Below are positions 24,011-30,909 of a stretch of DNA of 30,909 nucleotides, in pieces; within the stretch, counting starts at the first letter, position 1; every line of letters starts with the position of its first letter. The stretch comes from CAYNJW01 sp964397665. GTDB taxonomy: Archaea; Nanobdellota; Nanobdellia; Pacearchaeales; GW2011-AR1. A model generated the notes under the pieces. The model was not told the DNA's origin. It searched no databases and saw nothing but the letters and a program-made list of their open reading frames with translations. The DNA lies in NCBI GenBank assembly GCA_964397665.1, contig CAYNJW010000008.1, positions 1 through 30,909 on the forward strand, in the 5' to 3' direction. The translations under genes and the position numbers were made by a program.

Positions 24011-24763
24011 ATGATAAAGAATAATAACAAAAAAGGACAAGTAACAATTTTTATTTTGCTTGGAATTGTTTTGGTTTTCACAATCTTAGTTCTCTCTTTT
24101 ATTTTTGGAAAAGATGCTTTAAATTTTTTCAGAAGTAAAGATACTTATTCAGAGATTTCAGAATGTATTGGAGAGGTTGTTCAACCAGCAGTTAATGATT
24201 TATTAAAAAATGGTGGGATAGGAAATCCAGCCATTACAATAAGATATGCTGGAGTAAATTATACTTATCTTTGCTATACAAAAGAGAATTTTAAAAATTG
24301 TTATTCACTAAATCCAACCCCCTTAACTTCAGTTGAAAAAACTTTGAGAGAAAAAACAGTTGAAGAAGTAAAGAATTGTTTTACAACTTCTTTAAAAGAA
24401 TTAGAAAAAAAAGGATACACCATTGATGAACAAGAATTAGAATATTCTATTTCATTTGTTCCGTCGAGTATTTTAGTAAAGATTAATAAGAAAATTGCAA
24501 TTAGTAAAGAGAATTCTTCACAAGTTTTTGAAGATTTTAGTTTTGAGATTAAATCTAAATTTTATGAATTGTTGCTTCTTGCGAATAAGATTGTAGATTC
24601 TAATGTAAAATCTTGTGATTTTAATTATCTTGCATATACAATGTTTAAGAGAAATTATCAGATAACAGAAAAGAATTTTATGGGTTCAAAAATTTATACC
24701 ATCTTAGAAAAAAGTTCAAATGAAGAAATTAAATTTGCTATTAGAGGTTGCATATATATATGA
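24011..24763 (+). CDS. Cassette gene A2: pilin-like KKGQVTIF protein
   Basis: Paralog of A1, 250 aa. The N-terminus MIKNNNKKG precedes QVTIFILLGIVLVFTILVLS, the same class III signal, and DNA here is nearly identical to A1 across GGACAAGTAACAATTTTTAT. The exported part matches A1 throughout: AGVNYTYLCYTKENFKNCYS with NPTPLTSVEKTLREKTVEEV, then VFEDFSFEIKSKFYELLLLA and EEIKFAIRGCIYI. It starts three bases after the B1 stop, and its own stop overlaps the B2 start as ATGA. A2 must have arisen by duplication of the A-B pair. Function unknown; it is probably a pilin-like partner of B2. Confidence 0.8.
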   Translation: MIKNNNKKGQVTIFILLGIVLVFTILVLSFIFGKDALNFFRSKDTYSEISECIGEVVQPAVNDLLKNGGIGNPAITIRYAGVNYTYLCYTKENFKNCYSLNPTPLTSVEKTLREKTVEEVKNCFTTSLKELEKKGYTIDEQELEYSISFVPSSILVKINKKIAISKENSSQVFEDFSFEIKSKFYELLLLANKIVDSNVKSCDFNYLAYTMFKRNYQITEKNFMGSKIYTILEKSSNEEIKFAIRGCIYI

Positions 24764-27700
24764 GAGCGAAATTTATTTATCTTTTTACATTTTTTACTTT
24801 ATTGATTTATTTTTTACCACAAGTTCTTGCAATTAGTGGATGTTGTGTAAATCCTGATTCTACAGGGATTTGTATTTCTGTTGAAACAGCTTCGGAATGT
24901 AATGGGGATTTTAAACCAGGACAAAATTGCGAAGTTACTCAAGATTGTAATAAGGGTTGTTGTATTGATGAAGCACAAGGAACTTGTTCAACTGGAAGCA
25001 CAAAATCAACTTGTATTTTGGATGGTGGAAAATGGGATAGTGATAAGAATTGTAATTTAGCTGAGTGTATTCAAGGATGTTGCGATTTGGGCGAAATGAA
25101 GGTATATTCTACAAAAGCAAGATGTGGGATTCTTTCAGAAAGTTTCCAAATAGGAAAAAATCAACAATTACCTTGGGATTCAAATATTAATTATTTTGAT
25201 TGTAGAGTTGATAATTCTCTGAAAGAAGTTGGAGCTTGTACAACACTAAATGATGATGGAACTACAAATTGTAAAATTAGTTCAGAATTGGAGTGTAGTG
25301 TCGACACATATTCAAAAGGTAAATTTTATCTTGGGAAATTATGTACCTCAGAAGCCTTGGGAACAGTTTGTAAAAAAACAGAATTAACAACTTGTTTAGA
25401 GGGCAAAGACCAAGTTTACTTTTTAGATTCTTGCGGTAATCCAGCAAACATTTATGATTCTTCAAAAGTAAATGACCAGACTTATTGGGAGAATATAATT
25501 TCTCCAGAAATGTCTTGTAATCCAAATTCTGGAAATGAAAACTCAAAATCTTGTGGAAATTGTAATTTTAATTTAGGTGGAATTTGTTCAGCTTCAAAAG
25601 ATTTTAAACCAGATTATGGAAATAATTATTGCCAACAAACATCTTGTGAGTTCAATGGAGAAGTTTTCAAACCTGGAGAATCTTGGTGTGTTTACGAGGG
25701 GAAAGTTGGAGATGGTGATGATATTCCTGGGAGCACCCATAGGAGATTTAGATGTGACTCTGGAAAAATAATAAAAGAAGTAACAGGAACAACAGGTTAT
25801 AGAGATAAAGTTTGTCAACAGAAGATTTATATTGATGATTTCGAAAATAAGTTTAGAAGTGCAGAAAATGTATTAAACCCTTCAAAAGATTCAAAGAGTA
25901 TTTGTTTGACATATAATGAAGAAGAACCAGAAGAGATGGTTAAAAGTTGCATGGCTAATTCATTATGTTTTCTTAAGAAGGTCGATGTAGATACAAATTT
26001 TAAGTTTAGTTATTGCGTCTCTAAATATCCTGTTGGTTTTGATTTAATTACAGACAATAATGAAAAGATTGAAGCACAAGAGGAAGTTTGCAATATTGGG
26101 ACTAAGACTTGTATAGGTGTTGAACAAAGAAAATGGCACGGTACTCATCCAAAATGGAAGTGGGTAAGTAATAAGCGTTGCACTACAAAAGAGTTTACAA
26201 AACAAATGAACGATTTTTGTCGTTCGCTTGGAGATTGCGGTGCAACAGTGAATATTGCTGGAGAATTTACAGATGAGGGATATTCAGTTTCAGGTGCTCC
26301 AAGGTTATTTAAAGAAGATATAAATAAATACAAGAAATTAAAGTTTAATGAACTTGTTATTTCAGAGAATAGTTTAAAGATATTTTCAGAGCAGAGAATG
26401 GATGTTTTTAGTGATAAAATAAACGATAAAAGGATAACAACAAATAATTTATATGATAAATGGAATTCAGAGTCAGGTTTTAAAGAAGTTTGGCTTGATT
26501 TGGTAATTCCTTATCATGCCTTTCTCACTAAAATCTTGGGATGGGGAAAGACTAAAAAGCATTATATAACTTTCACATGTAAACCTTGGACACCACCTGT
26601 TGGTGGAAAAGATTGTGAATTATGTAATAAAGATTTTGATACGTGTACAGAATATCGGTGTGAGTCTTTGGGGACAGCATGTGAATTAATAAATAGACAT
26701 GAAAAAGAAAAAATGTGTGTTGCAATTCCGGATGATGGAATAGGTCCAAAAATAACTTTCAACGAAAGTTCGGAAGGATTGAGATATATTGACGAAGGTG
26801 ATTTAAATTTAAGTTTAAAAACTGAAGAGAATACTTGTTTAAATCCCTATCCAACAGTTTACAATTTATCTTTTGAAACTGATGAACCCGCACAATGTAA
26901 GTATTCATATAATCGGACATTGATTTCAAATTATCCTACTTTGGATAACTTCGGAACAGGAGCATATATTTATAATCATAAAGAAAAAATATTCTTTTTA
27001 GACCCAAATGGTTTGAATTCAGAAGGAATTAATATAACACATAAACAAGAGTTATTTATTTTATGTAGGGATAAAAATGGGAATTTTATGCCAAAACATT
27101 ATGAAATCAATACTTGTACAAAAGAAGCAAAAGATATACAAGGTCCAAGAGTTATTTTCGAATCTCCTAAAAATGGTTCGTATGTTAGTTCAGAAGCAAC
27201 AGAGAGTAATCTAACAATTTTAACAGATGAACTTGCAGAATGTAGGTGGTCAAAAACTCCAGAAATAGAGTATTACGATATGGAAAATAATTTTACTTGT
27301 CCAGAAAGTATTACAGAATTAGGTTTTTACAAAGGACTTTATAGGGGTTATAAGTGTAATGCCACTATTCCATTAGAAGAATTGAAAAATAGTGTTTATA
27401 TAAAATGTCTTGACCAACCTTGGCTAAATAAATCAAAGGAAAGAAATGTTTTTTTAGAGGATTATGTAATTACAATAAATAAAATTGAGAATAAAATAGA
27501 AATTGATAATCTTTCCCCCTTAGGAGATTTAGAAACTCCAACAGATAATCTTGAAATCTCAGTAGAAGCCCAAACATCCAAAGGGGGAAATAAACATACC
27601 TGTTCATACACTGTTTCTAAAGATAATCCCCAACTAATTAAGATGTGGCAAACAGGAAACAGAGGATTACATGTACAACCAGGAATCAATCTACCATTAG

Positions 27701-28026
27701 GAAGGTATACCTTAAATGTTACTTGTCATGATGAAACAGGTGATAAAGCTTCAAAGACGAGTGAGTTTAGAATTGTTAAAGATGATAAAGCTCCAAAGAT
27801 AATTAGAATGATTGACCTTGGAAGTTCGATAAAAATTATAACTTCTGAAGATGCAGAATGTAGTTATTCTACAAGATTATGTCAATTTAATTGGACAGAA
27901 GGTAAGAAGATTAGTTCAGGAAAAGAACACATTTTCTCAACGATAAAGGGGGAAAAATACTATATTAAATGTAAAGACGAATGGGAGAATGTACCTACAT
28001 TTTGTTCTTTAATCCTCGGGAGTTAA
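24760..28026 (+). CDS. Cassette gene B2: giant Cys-rich secreted protein
   Basis: The start at 24760 overlaps the A2 stop as ATGA. It gives a signal peptide (MRAKFIYLFTFFTLLIYFLP) before the first Cys pair (ISGCCVNPD). At 1,088 aa it is collinear with B1: a CC-rich N-terminus (CNKGCCIDEAQGTCS, CIQGCCDLG), the CTSEALGTVC module, GESWCVYEGKVGDGDDIPGS, NDFCRSLGDCG, CKPWTPPVGGKDCELC, then four or so C-terminal beta-type units with signatures DEPAQCKYS and DELAECRWS, ending KYYIKCKDEWENVPTFCSLI. Where B1 has a glycine-zipper block, B2 has a short soluble helical segment (about residues 525-605), so the two are specialised. Cys are nearly all in pairs and should be disulfide-bonded. There is no membrane anchor at the C-terminus; attachment may be through A2. 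Confidence 0.82.
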   Translation: MRAKFIYLFTFFTLLIYFLPQVLAISGCCVNPDSTGICISVETASECNGDFKPGQNCEVTQDCNKGCCIDEAQGTCSTGSTKSTCILDGGKWDSDKNCNLAECIQGCCDLGEMKVYSTKARCGILSESFQIGKNQQLPWDSNINYFDCRVDNSLKEVGACTTLNDDGTTNCKISSELECSVDTYSKGKFYLGKLCTSEALGTVCKKTELTTCLEGKDQVYFLDSCGNPANIYDSSKVNDQTYWENIISPEMSCNPNSGNENSKSCGNCNFNLGGICSASKDFKPDYGNNYCQQTSCEFNGEVFKPGESWCVYEGKVGDGDDIPGSTHRRFRCDSGKIIKEVTGTTGYRDKVCQQKIYIDDFENKFRSAENVLNPSKDSKSICLTYNEEEPEEMVKSCMANSLCFLKKVDVDTNFKFSYCVSKYPVGFDLITDNNEKIEAQEEVCNIGTKTCIGVEQRKWHGTHPKWKWVSNKRCTTKEFTKQMNDFCRSLGDCGATVNIAGEFTDEGYSVSGAPRLFKEDINKYKKLKFNELVISENSLKIFSEQRMDVFSDKINDKRITTNNLYDKWNSESGFKEVWLDLVIPYHAFLTKILGWGKTKKHYITFTCKPWTPPVGGKDCELCNKDFDTCTEYRCESLGTACELINRHEKEKMCVAIPDDGIGPKITFNESSEGLRYIDEGDLNLSLKTEENTCLNPYPTVYNLSFETDEPAQCKYSYNRTLISNYPTLDNFGTGAYIYNHKEKIFFLDPNGLNSEGINITHKQELFILCRDKNGNFMPKHYEINTCTKEAKDIQGPRVIFESPKNGSYVSSEATESNLTILTDELAECRWSKTPEIEYYDMENNFTCPESITELGFYKGLYRGYKCNATIPLEELKNSVYIKCLDQPWLNKSKERNVFLEDYVITINKIENKIEIDNLSPLGDLETPTDNLEISVEAQTSKGGNKHTCSYTVSKDNPQLIKMWQTGNRGLHVQPGINLPLGRYTLNVTCHDETGDKASKTSEFRIVKDDKAPKIIRMIDLGSSIKIITSEDAECSYSTRLCQFNWTEGKKISSGKEHIFSTIKGEKYYIKCKDEWENVPTFCSLILGS
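25333..25567 (+). repeat. 235-bp identical repeat, copy 2 (in B2)
   Basis: Exact copy of 21061-21295. The first and last bases were checked: G/T mismatch just before and C/T mismatch just after. Confidence 0.97.
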
Positions 28027-28032
28027 GCAACA

Positions 28033-28040
28033 TTTATAAA
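28033..28040 (+). promoter_or_regulatory. TATA box of A3 (leaderless)
   Basis: TTTATAAA is centred about 25 bases before the ATG at 28062, so the third cassette probably has its own promoter in the gap after B2. This spacing favours 28062 as the start over the in-frame ATG at 28047. Confidence 0.55.
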
Positions 28041-28061
28041 GATAAAATGGTTAAAAAATAT

Positions 28062-28820
28062 ATGGTTAGTAGCAAAAAGGGGCAAGTAACAATTTTTATA
28101 ATTTTGGCAATTTTAATTGTTAGTGTTGTTTTAGCTTACTTCTTTTTTATTAAACCTTCAATGCAATCTTCTGGAAGTAAACGAATGAAAATTGAATCTT
28201 GTATTGACGGTGTTTTAGATAAAAGTTTAAAAGACCTTGCAGAAAAAGGGGGAATGATTTCTCCAAAGTTTAGTTATTCTTATAACGGTGAGGAGATACC
28301 TTACATTTGTTATAGTGGAGAATATTATAAAACTTGCACTGTTCAAACACCTTTTCCAGAAAAAAGTTTTAAAGATAATTTAAAAAAACTTACAAAAAAA
28401 GAAGTTGAAGAATGTTTTTCAAATTCTGTAAATTCATTAAGAAGACAAGGTTATTCTGTTTCTAAAACAAACACAGATTTTGAAATCGATTTAGAGATTG
28501 GTAGAGTAGTCTATCGTTTTAGCGACGGGATTACAGTTAAAAAAGGAGAAAATATTCAACAAAATAATGCATTAGAAGTAGTATATTCTTCTAGAATCTA
28601 TGAGCAGTTATTAATTGCAACTACAATTTTACAACAAGAAACAGCATTTGGAGATAGTGATGTTAATAATTTAATGGAAAGTTACCCTGAATTTCTTATT
28701 CAAAAATTAAAAATGGGTGATGGAACAACAGTTTATATAATTAAAGATAAGGCAAGTGGGATTGAGTATAAATTTGCTTCGAGAAGTCTTGCATGGCCTC
28801 CAGGATATGGTTTAAAATGA
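28062..28820 (+). CDS. Cassette gene A3: pilin-like KKGQVTIF protein
   Basis: Third paralog, 252 aa from 28062. MVSSKKG precedes QVTIFIILAILIVSVVLAYF. The start at 28062 rather than 28047 or earlier is set by the TATA box and by the short basic leader typical of the family. The exported part is more diverged than A1 and A2. It keeps SYNGEEIPYICYSGEYYKTC, EVEECFSNSVNSLR and a C-terminal IEYKFASRSLAWPPG, but lacks the final RGC Cys. It has its own promoter and ends in an ATGA overlap with B3. Pilin-like processing is inferred from the N-terminus; no function is known. Confidence 0.76.
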   Translation: MVSSKKGQVTIFIILAILIVSVVLAYFFFIKPSMQSSGSKRMKIESCIDGVLDKSLKDLAEKGGMISPKFSYSYNGEEIPYICYSGEYYKTCTVQTPFPEKSFKDNLKKLTKKEVEECFSNSVNSLRRQGYSVSKTNTDFEIDLEIGRVVYRFSDGITVKKGENIQQNNALEVVYSSRIYEQLLIATTILQQETAFGDSDVNNLMESYPEFLIQKLKMGDGTTVYIIKDKASGIEYKFASRSLAWPPGYGLK

Positions 28821-30664
28821 ATAAAAGAATCTTTTTAATTTTACTTATAAGTTTATTTTTAGTTTCATTTGTTTCTTCAGTTTCCTTATCTGAAGTTTCA
28901 GTTTGTTGTGAAAAAACAAAGTTAGATAGTGTTGGAAATGGAATCGCATCTTGTATAAATACTAAAAAAGAAAACTGCGATCCTTCAGAAAGTATTGCTC
29001 CAACAAATTGTGATCAGACTTCTTTTTGTAAACTTGGAACTTGTTATGACAGTTTAGAAGGAATTTGTATGGATAATGTTCCACAAACAACTTGTGAATC
29101 TTCAGGAGGAACATGGGATGAAAGAGATTCTTCAGAAATTCCACAATGTCAATTAGGTTGTTGCTTAATTGCAGAACAAGCAGCTTTTGTTCCATTAGTA
29201 AGATGTAAAAAATTATCAACTTTCTTTGGAGTTTCAATAAATTATAGAACAGATATTAATTCAGAATTTTCATGTATTTTAGAGGCACAAAATCAAGATA
29301 AAGGTGCTTGTGTTTACGAAGAGGATTTTGAAAAGTTATGTAAATTTACTACAAGAAAAGATTGTGATGGGATTGTGCAAGTTGAAGTGGTAAATAAAAC
29401 TGTTTCAACAGGTAAGAAATTTTATAAAGATTATTTATGTTCTGCAGAAGAATTAGGAACTAGTTGTGCTAAACAAGTTTCAACAGAATGTTACAATGGA
29501 AAGGTTTATTGGGTTGATTCTTGTAATAACAGGGAAAATGTTTATTTAGATGGTTCAGCAGCTGCAAAAGAAATATCTTGGAACAATGGGATGGTTAAAG
29601 ATGCAGATAAAATTTGTAAACCTTCAAATGGAGAAAATCCAAATTGTGGAAATTGTGATTATTTTCAAGGTGCAAGATGTGGAAAAGTTGAAGGAGTATT
29701 TTCAAATAAACCAAAAACAGGGGATTTACTTTGTAAACGAACTGAGTGTAAAGATTGGGAAGGAAATGAAAGATTAAATGGTGAATCTTGGTGTGTTCAT
29801 CCGGCAAAATTAAGCGATAAATCTGATGCAGTAGGTAGTAGATATTTTAAAGAAACATGTATAGATGGGGAAGTAATTATTGAACCTTGTGCAGATTTTA
29901 GGAATGAGATTTGTATAGAAGGTTCAACAAAAATTCCAGAAGGAGAATATTCTTCAGCAGCATGTAGGGTGAATAGATGGCAAGAGTGTTTATTACAAAC
30001 TGAAAAAAAAGATTGTGAAAATCAAGATAAAAGAGACTGTAAATGGATTGAATCTGTAGAAGGATTAGCAATTACTGAAGGTCAAAGTTCAACTACTAAT
30101 TTTGGAAGTACAACTACTGGAGGAAATTTTGCAGGGAGAGTAATTGCACCAATAACTGGGAATGCACTTTTTGGAGGAGATTCAAAAGGAGAAGAAAATC
30201 AAGGAACTTTTACAAATAGGGCAGAAGGTGTTTGTGTTCCGGCTTTCGCACCAGGTTTCAATTTTTGGGAAGAAAGTGATTCAGAAGGAATCTGTTCACA
30301 AGCTTCTGCAAAATGTATTGTTGAATATTCTAAAGGATTGTTAGATAGTAGTTGGAAAGTTAAAAAAGGAAAAGAATGTTTATCTGAACAATGGGCATTA
30401 AAAGCTAACACTGTTTGTTCAGCAATTGGTGATTGTGGTGGTTCTGTAAACTATAAAGGAATATATTCTGATGAAGGATATAATTGGGTAGGAACAAAAA
30501 AACTCTCAAATAATCCAAAAGATGTAGAAAGGCAAGAATTTTCACCAACAGCTAGAAATACAATAAAAAAGTCTATGACTGGTTTTGCAGTTTCTCCAGC
30601 TTATATAATTAATAAAGATTTAAAATTAAATGCAGAGGCAATAGTATATGTTAAAACTGAATAA
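28817..30664 (+). CDS. Cassette gene B3: shorter Cys-rich secreted protein
   Basis: Start at 28817 overlaps the A3 stop (ATGA). It gives a signal peptide (MNKRIFLILLISLFLVSFVS) and then a Cys array (SVCCEKTKL, CKLGTCYDSLEGICMD, CQLGCCLI). Shared blocks with B1/B2 are recognisable but diverged: CSAEELGTSC, KVYWVDSC, NPNCGNCDYFQGARC, NGESWCVHPAKLSDKSDAVG, CADFRNEICIEG and VCSAIGDCGGSVNYKG. Unlike B1 and B2 it stops at 615 aa, soon after the GDCG block, and lacks both CKPWTPP and the beta-type repeats. The end reads AEAIVYVKTE. A partial gene begins 17 bases before its stop. The B-type function may be divided between B3 and the next gene. Confidence 0.8.
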   Translation: MNKRIFLILLISLFLVSFVSSVSLSEVSVCCEKTKLDSVGNGIASCINTKKENCDPSESIAPTNCDQTSFCKLGTCYDSLEGICMDNVPQTTCESSGGTWDERDSSEIPQCQLGCCLIAEQAAFVPLVRCKKLSTFFGVSINYRTDINSEFSCILEAQNQDKGACVYEEDFEKLCKFTTRKDCDGIVQVEVVNKTVSTGKKFYKDYLCSAEELGTSCAKQVSTECYNGKVYWVDSCNNRENVYLDGSAAAKEISWNNGMVKDADKICKPSNGENPNCGNCDYFQGARCGKVEGVFSNKPKTGDLLCKRTECKDWEGNERLNGESWCVHPAKLSDKSDAVGSRYFKETCIDGEVIIEPCADFRNEICIEGSTKIPEGEYSSAACRVNRWQECLLQTEKKDCENQDKRDCKWIESVEGLAITEGQSSTTNFGSTTTGGNFAGRVIAPITGNALFGGDSKGEENQGTFTNRAEGVCVPAFAPGFNFWEESDSEGICSQASAKCIVEYSKGLLDSSWKVKKGKECLSEQWALKANTVCSAIGDCGGSVNYKGIYSDEGYNWVGTKKLSNNPKDVERQEFSPTARNTIKKSMTGFAVSPAYIINKDLKLNAEAIVYVKTE

Positions 30665-30909
30665 ATTAAATAGCAAAGATAAAACTTTTAGTTTGATAGC
30701 AATCTTAATGGCTTTTATATTAATTTTAAGCCCTTTAGCTGTTGCAGAAAAACTTAAACCTGTAAAAGTTTCAGACCTTCAACCAGGAGATACTTTCATA
30801 GATCAAGATGGTAATGAAGTAACTGTTAAAACAATAGAAGAATCAAATTATAATTTTATCACAAACTTAAAAGACCTTCTAAGCGGAAAAAATATCGTTA
30901 CAGGAATGG
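30648..30909 (+). CDS. Secreted protein, N-terminal part only
   Basis: The frame starts at 30648, 17 bases before the B3 stop, and runs off the window. The first 34 residues have a basic start (MLKLNKLNSKDKTF), then a hydrophobic helix (LIAILMAFILILSPLAVAE), a signal peptide. After it comes VSDLQPGDTFIDQDGNEVTV. The phrase LxPGDxFxDxxGNxVxV recalls the beta-strands of Hint/intein-like or other short beta domains, but the Cys that opens Hint domains is absent, so I do not name the family. Tight overlap with B3 implies the same operon. Confidence 0.6.
   Translation, partial: MLKLNKLNSKDKTFSLIAILMAFILILSPLAVAEKLKPVKVSDLQPGDTFIDQDGNEVTVKTIEESNYNFITNLKDLLSGKNIVTGM

Noticed and set aside
30648..30909. 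Hint/intein domain
   Set aside because: The strand pattern is suggestive, but the opening Cys is missing and the gene is cut off by the window end.

Overview
The window is AT-rich and reads as part of a metagenome-assembled genome of a small-genome DPANN archaeon (Pacearchaeota/Woesearchaeota-like, by inference). The archaeal markers are an RNase P RNA, Nop5 with fibrillarin, PCNA, TrmY, a single-chain PriS-PriL primase, a DUF1931 histone-fold protein, type IV pilin-like N-termini, and TATA boxes about 25 bases upstream of start codons with no Shine-Dalgarno (SD) site, which indicates leaderless transcripts. Two runs of N (6451-6550 and 23178-23187) are scaffold gaps, and each creates a misleading reading frame.

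Layout. Positions 1-1900 hold RNA biology: rnpB, a Nop5 lacking its fibrillarin-binding domain, a C/D-type k-turn over the nop5 stop codon, a shortened fibrillarin, and tRNA-Phe(GAA) with a second copy of its 3' end about 105 bases downstream. Positions 1956-7111 hold a pilin-like protein, a metallophosphoesterase, CysRS, a RuBisCO large subunit of form II/III-like type and, beyond the 100-N gap, TrmY. Positions 7199-11528 hold an unknown gene, an acylphosphatase-fold protein with both catalytic residues replaced, and a tight operon: lysS, DUF1931 histone-fold protein, PD-(D/E)XK nuclease, SemiSWEET, ComEA-like protein and a conserved hypothetical. Positions 11525-14657 (minus strand) encode two secreted, membrane-anchored proteins that share a small cysteine module; one has an alpha-toroid ectodomain. 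Positions 14755-19280 hold an RRM protein with a strong SD, an orphan CheY-like receiver, and a replication/repair group (solo Cas4, fused primase, PCNA) with one unknown gene.

The most unusual region is 19366-30664. A short winged-helix gene leads into three tandem two-gene cassettes. In each, gene A encodes a pilin-like protein with the N-terminal signature (K/R)(K/R)GQVTIF. Gene B encodes a large cysteine-rich secreted protein and starts inside the A stop codon (ATGA overlap). B1 and B2 share 235 bp of identical DNA inside otherwise diverged sequence, which points to recent gene conversion. B1 alone carries a glycine-zipper, multi-pass hydrophobic block. B3 lacks the C-terminal beta-type domains. 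I infer a diversifying family of surface or appendage complexes, perhaps used in contact with a host cell. The last gene runs off the end of the window.

Other points worth attention: co-reduction of the Nop5/fibrillarin pair, apparent loss of the Fe-S cysteines in the PriL part of the primase, and the SD-led rbcL and RRM genes among mostly leaderless genes.
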